The notes below the pieces were generated by a model that saw only the letters and a list, made by a program, of their open reading frames with translations, made no database searches and had not been told where the DNA came from. Positions 11,659 through 21,577 of a DNA stretch of 64,000 nucleotides are shown piece by piece. Both the position numbers and the translations under genes were made by a program. Each line of letters begins with the position of its first letter. The stretch's first letter is position 1. The stretch lies in assembly GCA_015039365.1 (NCBI GenBank), contig WION01000045.1:124001-188000 (forward strand). Reading direction: 5' to 3'. This stretch comes from Amanita rubescens. Lineage: Eukaryota > Basidiomycota > Agaricomycetes > Agaricales > Amanitaceae.

Positions 11659-12459
11659 TAGTGATGGGAGGTTAAGTTATGTAACCGCAATTAACCGTAA
11701 CTTAACTGAACCTAACTGCTTGACCAGTTAATTATCAGTTAAGGTTAGGCCCTTTCCCTAACCTTAACCGGACTGGTTATGACCGGTTAAATTGTGCAAC
11801 CTTGTAGAGCTGGTCCTTAGCTTCATTTTGAGCCCTTATTCATGTAATTTGGCCCGGTGGTTCATGAGATATGAAGTATTTTGTGAAGGGATGTCAAAAT
11901 TATTGTGTTTCTCATTAGCAATGTGGTCCATGACATGCAAAAAGCAATATACAATTAGTTTCTCATGTTCAATCTGCTAGCTATTTCCCTCACCACAATC
12001 AGAAACATAGTTCTCTGGGATGCTGATGAGGAGCAAAGTTTTGCATGGCTGTTGTGAGGCTCTAATTTGTATGCAATTTTCATTATGTTTATCATTCTGT
12101 ATTGGACAATATACTTCTGACTTAGGCTGTTGGCATTTGGGACTTGTTTCTGACTTATATTGATCAGTTATGAGCATCATAGACAACATTGCTAATGGGA
12201 AACCAATCATCTTGACATCACTCACAAAACACTTCATATCTCATGAACCACTGGTCCAAATTACATGAATAGGGGCTCAAAATGATGCTAATAACCTGCT
12301 CTACCAGATTACATAATTTTAATCAGTTATAACCGGTTATAACCGGTCATAACTGGTCCAGTTAAGGTTAAGGAAATTCTGGGTCATCAGTTAATTGATC
12401 AGTTACAGTTAATCAATTTTGGGGCAATTAACTGGACTTAACCTAACCTCACAACACTA
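11659..12459. mobile_element. Non-autonomous hAT-type foldback element, 801 bp
   Basis: The ends are TAGTGATGGGAGGTTAAG (left) and, read inward from the right, TAGTGTTGTGAGGTTAGG. An exact 8-bp duplication ATTCAATG lies at 11651-11658 and 12460-12467, as expected for hAT. Both sides carry AACCGGTTA-type subterminal motifs. The two halves are long inverted repeats: GAGCCCTTATTCATGTAATT near 11830 pairs with AATTACATGAATAGGGGCTC near 12260. It encodes no protein and must depend on a transposase in trans. Asymmetric ends (TAGTGATGGGA and TAGTGTTGT) are shared with the 13643-25084 element. Confidence 0.85.
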
Positions 12460-12613
12460 ATTCAATGCTCGATGTGACATCCAACGGCTTTGCTCAGTGC
12501 ACAGGCTGCAATGCTCGATGGGCGATGGTAAGAGGCAGAGTTACTAAACGTGGAAGTTCCCAGCAAATCTGGAACCACCACAAATTATTGCAACTAAAAA
12601 CTGCGAGTACTAA

Positions 12614-13637
12614 TCATTTGTATGCAACATCAGTTTCTGCTTCCTCGCCTGATGCTATATCATTCACAACTTCCTCTTTTGACATCTCATTATTAAGGAA
12701 TTTTTTCCAAGCAGCAGGCAATCGATTTGAGGTTACGATCGCGAGGCCTGTCTGGCGAAAATCGGTCGCCTTAAGAGTCGGCTTCACTTTCTGGAGGCTG
12801 GTGCCATGATACTTTCCAGGCTTCCAGGCGATGAGCGTGTTTGGGGCATTTTGCACCCGTATCCCGTAAGCACCAAAGAAAAAATTTCCTCCGTGTTCGG
12901 CATCTGGAAATAGCCTGCTGGTATTCCATGATATCGCCCACTCGTGGGGCTGCTTGTCGGTATGCATCGCTCTATTTATCCCTGAGTGAAAGGCACTGCA
13001 GAAGCATGGTAGGGGCATACCGGGCATAATTGCTCGCCATCATCCCCATGGGTGGCGCGAGCCGCACATCGTGAAAGTCGAAGTCTGTGTCCCCAATCAT
13101 AACTTTGTAGGAGCCTTCCTGCGCTGGAGTTGCTGCCGCAGGATCCATAGCAGGCATGTTGTGTGCGGCAACAAACTTGTCGATGTCGGATATAATCGCT
13201 GGGGGCAACCAAGAACGGCAAAGGTTCCAGAACAGCGTGAATACTGCTGCTGTACTATCTCAAGCGAGTTCACTTATCATCTCTTTCTCTCCACGCCTTC
13301 TTTCAATATTCCGCACCCACCCAAACGTGAGCTTTGAGCGAGCGCCTGCCGAGAACCCAGTAATCGTAAGCAAACCAGGGTCATCTTTCTGGTAGACAGT
13401 CAGTCTAGCTAGAGACTAGACAAATGTATCACTGACCCGAACATTCCTTTTGACCTCGATACTAAGCTGCAAGACTTTGTTGACAAATGCGATGAGGGAT
13501 CCGGGCAGAAGTTGCGCATGATGATGCCAACTAATTCCTCTAATAACAGAGATGAGCAAAACGGGGTGTTTATGCAGCAGATTGGCTTACTCTCGTCACC
13601 AATGCCTTCTTCAAAAATAGCATCTTGGTCGGGGGGG
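12614..13637 (-). pseudogene. TET/JBP-like 2OG-Fe(II) dioxygenase, C-terminal part of a split gene
   Basis: Read leftwards, this resumes the frame that breaks at 25606: DQDAIFEEGIGDESKP follows directly once the insertion and one copy of the C-run duplication are discounted. Further exons give a region ending GMMASNYAR. A 39-bp intron (GTATGC...TCACTCAG) then leads to INRAMHTDK, SWNTSR, GGNFFFGAYG, LIAWKPGKYHGTSL and GLAIVTSNRL, with a stop at 12614. H-T-D about 45 residues before H-G-T-S fits the iron-binding HxD...H of 2OG-Fe(II) oxygenases, and GG.F before the second His fits the TET/JBP type. The family oxidises 5-methylcytosine or thymine; substrate here is inferred. The gene is disrupted by about 12 kb of inserted transposons. 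Confidence 0.6.
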
Positions 13638-15665
13638 TGTTATAGTGTTGTAAAACGGCTCAGCTATAGCCGGCTCAGAGCATTAGCCGAGCCGATCAGG
13701 AGCTGAGCTGGAGCCGAATTTTCAAAGCCAGCTATGGCCGGCTAGAGCCGGCTATAGCTGAGGTCCCAGTAGTAATGCACAGGTAAACCCCCTGCCTCGA
13801 GTAAAGCTCCCCTGCATCATTTAAGCCTGCATTTAGGATGCTTCATTTCGCTTATTACTTGCATTAAGAGGGTTGGGGGGTGGTGGCTGCATGACTGGAA
13901 GTCAGGGTAGGGTCTGGGCACAAGGTGAGTAAAGATTTGATCATATCTCAGCCATTTCTTGACGGATTCCCTTTAATATAGGATCATCTGAAAGCCCTTT
14001 CCAAGCATATTCTCGACGTCTTAACCGTTTGGCACCGCGCGCACTCGATCCTGCCTGTTAAGATGATTTGATGGCAAAGCTGAGTCATATCATATGTTCT
14101 TTTCATCATGTCCCCCCCATTTCTCGGTGCTTTTGCTTCAATCTTGGACCATTTAGAAGCGATTTTGGCCCTCTTTCTCGTCGCATTGACCGCTTGATGC
14201 GGCGTGCTTTCGTTCTTTTGCTATTCATCAATCTTTCATTCAAATTGTATTTTACATGCTTCTGGGGTCATATCTCACTCATTTATGGTCAGTTTCACTC
14301 CAATTATGTCGCATTTAGAAGCATTTTATCAACACATAGGCAACTTAATGCATTGCAAGCACTTTTGGCCAGGATGGGTAATCACAGTAATGAGACATAA
14401 TGATACCTAGCCTATTTTATCACAGTCAACTCATAGCTTGAAATTCCAATGGAAATAACTTAAATCTATGTGAATTTGATAGAATTACATGCAAAACTGG
14501 ACCTACATGAGGAAAAACCAGTACTGTGTATACAGATTTGTGAATAATGAGACAATGAATTTGCAGAGCATAAAGTGGTCACTGAGTCGAGACATAGAGT
14601 GAAAAGCACTTCTAAACGGTGCAGGATTGAGGTAAAACCATTGAGAAATGGATGGCATATGATAAAAATAGTTTTGAAGGAAAGAGTGATGAATAGCGAA
14701 AGAACGAAAGCGCGCCGCATCAAGCGGTCAATGCGACGAGAAAGAGGGCCAAAATCGCTTCTAAATAGTCCAAGATTGAAGCAAAAGCGCCGAGAAATGG
14801 GGGGGATATGATGAAAAGAACATATGATATGACTCAGCTTTGCCATCAAATCATCTTAACGGGTAGGATCGAGTGCGCGTGGTGCCAAACGGTTAGGACG
14901 TCGAGAATATGCTTGGAAAGGGCTTTCAGATGATCCTATATTGAAGGGAATCCGTCAAGAAATGGCTGAGATATGATCAAATCTTTACTCACTTTGTGCC
15001 CAGACCCTACCCTGACTTCCAGTCATGCAGCCACCACCCCCCAACCCTCTTAATGCAAGTAAAAGCAAAACGAAGCATTCTAAATGCCTAAAAGGCTTGA
15101 GGAGGCATTACCTGGGGGCCTAGTGATGGGAAAGCTCTGCTAGGCTCGGCTCCGGCTAAGCTTAGTCACCGGAGCCGATTTTTCGGCTCAGCTCAGCTCC
15201 CAGAGCTGGCTATAGCCGGCTCTGGCTATGATTTTCAAGCAACCCCCAGGTAATGCCTCCTCAAGCCTTTTAGGCATTTAGAATGCTTCGTTTTGCTTTT
15301 ACTTGCATTAAGAGGGTTGGGGGGTGGTGGCTGCATGACTGGAAGTCAGGGTAGGGTCTGGGCACAAAGTGAGTAAAGATTTGATCATATCTCAGCCATT
15401 TCTTGACGGATTCCCTTCAATATAGGATCATCTGAAAGCCCTTTCCAAGCATATTCTCGACGTCCTAACCGTTTGGCACCGCGCGCACTCGATCCTACCC
15501 GTTAAGATGATTTGATGGCAAAGCTGAGTCATATCATATGTTCTTTTCATCATATCCCCCCCATTTCTCGGCGCTTTTGCTTCAATCTTGGACTATTTAG
15601 AAGCGATTTTGGCCCTCTTTCTCGTCGCATTGACCGCTTGATGCGGCGCGCTTTCGTTCTTTCGC

Positions 15666-16183
15666 TGTTACAAACACGGTACGGACTCCTACATTATGAT
15701 TACATGACACGTCGGACATGCTTACTTTTTCGTATATGCCTACCCCTTCGCCACATCTCCATTATGTTCATCAAACGGACTACCTCGTTCCCTTATCGAT
15801 CCCTATTCCGTTTACCCTATGCCCTATCCCTTGTTCATATGTGTACCATCCCCTATGCCCCCTGTTTTACCTATACTTGCTATCGCCCTTGTTCTACTTA
15901 CGATACGGCTGTGTTTCTGTACATGTATATAAACCGATGTACTGTAAACGTCGAACCTTAAGTTCGACTTAACTGTCTTTATCAATATCACATCTCATCT
16001 CACCTAAAGAACGTCGTTTCTACTCCGTTCATTATCGCTCTCAAGGATAAGACTTCTTCTAGTCGTCTTATCACTTAGCTTATTCGTTCACCTATTGTTT
16101 GACTTGTCCGTTGGACTTAGTCTACTTTGTCAAGCGCTCATAGCGTGGATTCATCGTAGGTGGAGATTGACGTGATCATAACA
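15666..16183 (+). repeat. E1 5' LTR
   Basis: 518 bp, TG...CA ended. It includes a TATATAA box at 15926-15932 and, 33 nt below its first base, the self-priming sequence TAAGTTCGACTTAA (15959-15972), the inferred start of the transcript. It differs from the 3' LTR at, for example, the CTTCGCC/CTTTGCC and CATATG/CATACG positions. Confidence 0.95.
15926..15972 (+). promoter_or_regulatory. E1 TATA box and inferred transcript 5' end
   Basis: TATATAA at 15926-15932. About 33 nt downstream the sequence TAAGTTCGACTTAA (15959-15972) is complementary over all 14 bases to the primer-binding site at 16185-16198. The spacing fits a polymerase II start at or just before 15959. Confidence 0.7.
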
Positions 16184-16184
16184 A

Positions 16185-16198
16185 TTAAGTCGAACTTA
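16185..16198 (+). promoter_or_regulatory. E1 primer-binding site of self-priming type
   Basis: TTAAGTCGAACTTA lies one base inside the 5' LTR. It is not the TGG-starting complement of a tRNA 3' end. It is instead the exact complement of LTR positions 15959-15972, as in the self-primed Tf1/sushi group, where the mRNA 5' end folds back as primer. Confidence 0.75.
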
Positions 16199-16295
16199 TC
16201 AAAACGATACCCGAGTATTACCTCGTTGGTGAAACACAAGATAACTATCGAACTTCCGGAGAACCGGCCCGTAGGTTACCGGTCAGCTTGCAACA

Positions 16296-17963
16296 ATTTC
16301 GGATCAACAGAGAACACCGCCTAACCGTGCTACAAGAGGAACAAGAGGACATTATTATCTAGATCATATCACTATCTACAACGACTCTAAAGACCACAGT
16401 CTCGTACCAACATCAGAGTTTTGGATACCACAGAGAGCCAACAGACCACCCAACAATGCATACTATCATCGGTTCAACAACAAATACTATCTCCTAGGAT
16501 TTGAAGTCGAATTCGACGAAAATACCAAATGTTGGGGAGGATATAACCCAGGCCCTGAATCAGAACTCACATACGAATTTGTACCAGACGATTTCTTCAA
16601 AGGACCAAAGTGGATAGAAGGAAACCCAGATAACTTGCCCGAAAACCTACAGCACAGAAGCGCAGTCTCTACACCGAAAGCAACAGTCAAAGATACACCA
16701 AAAGGTAAAACTTTTGGAGTAACAGAAGAAAGCGAATCAGGAACCGAATCAAGTGACGAAAACCCCGATCAGCAATTCGAAAGTTCCAGTGACCTTTCCG
16801 AGTCGGAAGACAAAACTGTTCCAGACTTACTTAGCCCAATCGATTTCAACCCGTTTGAAACAGAACAAGAGAAACCGAATTCCCCAGGACTTCAATACAT
16901 AGAAGTCGATCCTAAACCCGATCCTAGTCCAGGACCTCCAGAACCACCAACAGTTACAATGACAACGCCAGCAGTACAACCGATTCCTAGTCTCTTAGGA
17001 GAAATCCCTACCTTCACAGGAAAGCGATCTCAAGCACAGGATTTCATAGATCGAATGGAGTTATTCCTAGATCTTAATCCAGGTCGCATCAACACGGATA
17101 GACTTAAAATCGGACTGACGTTATCTATGATAACCGACAAAGCTGAGAACTGGAGACGCAATCAGAACGACGACCTTAACGATGCAGCAAAGACGGAAAT
17201 ATTATGGACCGACTGGACAGGATTCAAAACCAGATTCCTCAATAATTGGCAAGAAATAGATTCACCTGGAAACGCGTACACGGAATTAGTACAGCTTCAG
17301 AAACGAAAAGACAAGAAAGGAAAACGAATCTCAATCCCAAAATACGTTGGTTTATTCAAAGAACTTATCAAGAAAGCTGGAATCACAGGCAGTGCCGCTA
17401 CCCATATGTTCGGACAAGGACTCGACGCCAACACATATAGAGCAGTCGTAATGAGAGACCCCAAAACCTTGGACGAATGGTATGAAGGAGCACTCAGAGC
17501 ATACAACGCCGAAACACGTATTGGCATTTTAGCAACCAACAGAGGAGGAACATCTTCACACAAACCCCCTCGAAACGAATGGGATATGGATCTCGATGCA
17601 ATAATTCTTGGCACGTTATCAAAGGATGAACGAACCCGACATATCCGTGATGGACTTTGTTTCATATGTCATAAACCGGACCACATGTCAGGACAATGCC
17701 CCATGAGGAAGGATAAAGGATCTTACAAAGGAAAGAAGAAGTTTAATGGAAAGAAAGGAAAGAAATTCGCACACGGTCGTCATATTCGAGCAACCGAAAG
17801 GGATGACGATGGCAGTAACTATGAAGACGTCGAAGAGTCTAGCCAGCAAGAACAAGAAGAAGAAGAAGACACTAGCGACAGAACGATACGCGCTATGTTA
17901 AAGAAACTCTCTCCAGATCAACGTATTAACCTCCTTATCAATGCGGATAAACCGGATTTTTGA
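16296..17963 (+). CDS. gag: E1 Gag, with AUG-less N-terminal extension
   Basis: The frame is open from 16275 (after TAG at 16272) to the stop at 17963, but its first ATG is at 16959. ATG-initiated core Gag is 334 residues: capsid-like region (IPTFTGKRSQAQDF, WTDWTGFKTRFLNNW), a CCHC zinc knuckle (CFICHKPDHMSGQC) and an acidic tail. The upstream extension, about 221 residues from an in-frame ATT at 16296 (context ACAATTT), resembles the equivalent region of E2 (YYL, FW, RPPN and a W-containing segment in the same order). The start chosen here is that ATT and is inference. The leader holds only two ATGs, both out of frame. Gag packages element RNA in cytoplasmic particles. Confidence 0.7.
   Translation: MSDQQRTPPNRATRGTRGHYYLDHITIYNDSKDHSLVPTSEFWIPQRANRPPNNAYYHRFNNKYYLLGFEVEFDENTKCWGGYNPGPESELTYEFVPDDFFKGPKWIEGNPDNLPENLQHRSAVSTPKATVKDTPKGKTFGVTEESESGTESSDENPDQQFESSSDLSESEDKTVPDLLSPIDFNPFETEQEKPNSPGLQYIEVDPKPDPSPGPPEPPTVTMTTPAVQPIPSLLGEIPTFTGKRSQAQDFIDRMELFLDLNPGRINTDRLKIGLTLSMITDKAENWRRNQNDDLNDAAKTEILWTDWTGFKTRFLNNWQEIDSPGNAYTELVQLQKRKDKKGKRISIPKYVGLFKELIKKAGITGSAATHMFGQGLDANTYRAVVMRDPKTLDEWYEGALRAYNAETRIGILATNRGGTSSHKPPRNEWDMDLDAIILGTLSKDERTRHIRDGLCFICHKPDHMSGQCPMRKDKGSYKGKKKFNGKKGKKFAHGRHIRATERDDDGSNYEDVEESSQQEQEEEEDTSDRTIRAMLKKLSPDQRINLLINADKPDF
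17950..17963 (+). promoter_or_regulatory. E1 gag-pol -1 frameshift junction
   Basis: Gag ends GAT TTT TGA. The pol frame continues as TTG ACA GTG from 17960, that is in -1 relative to gag. A U-run of five precedes the stop, allowing a one-base backward slip of the Phe tRNA with the UGA in the A site. It lacks the GGGTTTT heptamer found in E2 and E3. Confidence 0.5.
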
Positions 17964-20900
17964 CAGTGGGACACATATCAGTGGATGCTTGTCCCATAAC
18001 TTCGGATTCAACTCCAAAGGACGATCTTTCGATATCACCTGTAATAGTACGTTCTATTTCAAGCAATCGATTATCTATCCCCCTCGAAGTTGAAACCGAA
18101 GACAACACTGAATCAATGACTGCACTGGTCGACAGCGGTGCAGAAGGTTTATTTATTAACTCATCAATCGCGCATAAATGGAGAAGAAAGAAACTCGCAA
18201 AACCAATCCAAGTCAAAAACGTTGACGGCACATATAATACGAATGGAGAAATTTCTGACAAGTGTTTGATCACCATCGATATCAATGGAAAGAAGATGAC
18301 CAAATGGTTCTTGGTCACTTCACTTGGCGATCAAAACTTGATACTGGGGCTTCCGTGGCTCGAGAAGCATGACCCAATCATAAGCTGGAGGAATAGAACT
18401 CTGGAGTTCCGTAACTCCAAAGAAGACGAATGGAAGGCATCAATACGGAGCATCTTGCATCGACTCGATGAAGAAGCAATGCCTAAATGGGAAGAAGACG
18501 TCGTAATTCGGTATTTGTTGTCACACAAAGGACCAGAAGAGAAGAGTCTATGTTGGAAACCACCATTTGAAGACATAGGAAGATGGACCGAAGAAGATTA
18601 TGAAGAAATCACGATTAATCGTTATTCACCAGCTCAACAAATGGAACATAAGTACAACACCGATCAGAAGGAAATCACGCTACCTCCTGAGTATCTCGAA
18701 TGGAAAGAGATATTTGAAAAACAAGCGTCAGAACGATTCCCAGACCGCAGATCATGGGATCACGCAATTGAACTTCGCGAAGATTTTATACCAAAGAAAG
18801 GGAAGATCTACCCAATATCACCATTACAACAAAATACGCTTGACGAATGGATCAAAGAACAACTAACTAAAGGATACATATGACCATCCAAATCTCCACA
18901 GGCAGCGCCATTCTTTTATGTCGAAAAGAAGGATAGCAAAACACTCAGACCCTGCCAAGATTACCGATACTTGAACGAACACACGAAACCAAACTCCTAC
19001 CCCTTACCACTCATATCCAATCTGATGCTACAACTTAAAGGATCGCAATACTTTACGAAACTAGACATCAGATGGGGATACAACAATGTTCGTATCAAAG
19101 AAGGAGACGAATGGAAAGCCGCGTTTATCATGAATAAAGGACTATTCGAACCAACGGTTATGTTCTTTGGATTACGCAATTCACCTGCAACATTTCAAGC
19201 AATGATGGACGATTACTTCAGGGACTTCATGAACGAAGGATGGATCGCCATTTACATGGATGACATCTTGATACACGCGCGCAACAAACAAGAACTCGAG
19301 AAAAGAACAAAGCTAGTACTCGCAAAATTAAAAGAACACGATCTTTACCTGAAACTTGAAAAATGCAAATTTGCCGCCGAAGAAGTGGACTTCTTAGGCA
19401 TGATAATCACAAAAGATACGATAAAAATGGATCCAATAAAACTCGCTGGAATCAGAGACTGGCCCCCTCCGACAACAGTTAAACAAGTACGCTCGTTTCT
19501 TGGATTTGGAAATTACTACAGATGTTTCATATCCGGATTCGCGCACCTCGCACGACCCCTTCACAACTTAACGAAGAAAAACAAGATATGGGAATGGACA
19601 CTAGAATGTAGAGTCGCCTTCGACTCATTAAAGGAAAGTTTCGTAACAGCACCAGTACTAAAGATGCCAGATGTCAATCAACCCTTCATACTCGAAACGG
19701 ATGCATCTAAATGGGCTGTCGGAGCCGCCTTAATGCAGAAAGACGAAAACAGAGACTTACACCCTTGTGGATATCTCTCACACGCACTAACGCCTACTGA
19801 ACGAAACTGGCAAATCTACGACAGAGAACTCTTTGCCATAATTTACGCCCTTGACGAATGGAAATATCTACTGCTCGGAGCAGAACACACACTCACTATA
19901 CACTGCGATCACAAAAACTTAACCTATTACCGCGCACCACAACGCCTCACAGCTAGACAAGCAAGATGGTGGAATAATCTCTCAAGATACAATTACCAAC
20001 TAATTCACGTACCCGGAGCAAAACTAACTCAAGCGGACGCTCTGTCCCGCCGACCTGATCACACAAATGGAGAAGAAGATGACGAAACAGTCACAATGCT
20101 CCCTGACTCATTATTCATTCAAGTCATCGCTGAAGATCTCCGAGATCAAGTAAAGAATGCAACTCAAATCGACGAGTTTGCTGAAACTATCAGAAGATGC
20201 TTAAAGGAGAAAGGAACAGCGCCCCTCCGCACAGCTATCACCGATTGGACCGAAGATAACGGAATCATTCTATTTAAAAACAAAGCATACGTTCCAATGG
20301 ACTCCGATCTTCGCCGATCTATCATTAAAGAATACCATGAAGCACCAAGTGCAGGACACCCTGGATTCTTCAAAACACTGAGCCTATTAAGAGAACACTA
20401 TTGGTGGCCTAGAATGACAACACTTGTCAAAAGTTTTATCGACGGATGTCTTACCTGTCAACAGATGAAACCTAATACACACCCCACCGCCGCACCCCTA
20501 ATGCCGATTAAATCACATGCACACCGACCATTTCAACAGATTACTATGGATTTCATCACCGACCTACCGCCTAGTGACGGTTTTGATTCTATCTTTGTCG
20601 TGGTCGACCAAGGACTTTCAAAGGGAGTAATTCTATGTCCCTGTAATAAAACCATTACATCAGCCGAAACCGCCGACCTCTACATCAAAGAAGTTTTCAA
20701 GAACTTCGGATTACCAGACATCATGATATCTGACAGAGGACCGCAATTCACAGCAAAAGTCTTCAAAGGGATAACCAGTGCACTACAGATTAAACACAAA
20801 ATGAGCACCGCCTTTCACCCTCAAACAGATGGACAAACGGAACGCTATAACGCCGTACTTGAAGTATACCTCCGCATATTCTGCGCTTATGAACCAGACA

Positions 20901-21577
20901 AATGGAACAAGATACTTCCTATCGCGCAATTCGCTCATAATTCTAGAACGCATGAAGAACTGAAACAATCACCGTTCTATCTCATGTATGGATCTAACCC
21001 TGTGGCACTACCCCAGGTTACAGAACAGTCAGCTACCCCTGTAGCAGATGAACGCATCAGACTCCTGATCAAAGCAAGAGAAGAAGCTCTGGCAGCACAC
21101 GACCTTGCACGCCTCAAAATGGCACAACGAACGATGAAACACTCTAAACCGTTCAAAGAAGGAGAAAAGGTTTGGCTAGATTCAAAAAACCTACGCATTC
21201 CTTATCAATCACGTAAACTCGCACCTAAACGAGAAGGACCCTTCAAGATAAAGAAAGTCTTAGGACCTGTCACCTATCAATTAGACTTACCAAAACAATG
21301 GAAGATACACAGCGTTTTCCACGCATGTCTACTGTCACCATTTAAAGAAACAGAATTCCATGGACCTAATGACACACGTCCACCACCCGATCTGATACAA
21401 GGATCAGAAGAATACGAAATAGAAGCTATTCTCGCACACCGAAAGATCGGACGTCAATTACAGTTTCTCGTCAAATGGAAAGGCTATGATACAAGCGAAA
21501 ACACTTGGGAACCCCAAAGGAACTTGTCAAACGCCGAGGATATCCTTGACGAATATAAGAAACGTAGGAAACTCTGA
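17960..21577 (+). pseudogene. pol: E1 Pol polyprotein (protease-RT-RNase H-integrase-chromodomain) with one nonsense codon
   Basis: Protease ALVDSGAEG (active D-S-G), RT with LRPCQDYRYLN and the catalytic IYMDDI near 19253, RNase H with LETDASKWAVGAAL and DRELFAIIYALDEW. Integrase has an H-H-C-C finger (HEAPSAGHPG ... CLTCQQMK) and D-D-E residues in MDFITDLP, ISDRGPQF and TERYNAVLE. A C-terminal chromodomain (FLVKWKGY, WEP) follows, likely steering integration to methylated histone H3. In-frame TGA at 18881-18883 lies between the protease-RT linker and RT, where E2 has Arg (KGYIRPSQSPQ). The frame is otherwise open to 21577, about 1200 codons. As it stands the copy would yield no RT or integrase. 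Confidence 0.9.

Noticed and set aside
14068..15961. Recurring 110-149-codon open frames starting MMAKLSHIICSF at 14068, 14466 (minus), 15512 and 24197 (minus)
   Set aside because: They are the same inverted-repeat arm of the hAT foldback elements read four times. There is no domain, the two strands mirror each other, and one frame runs into the E1 LTR.
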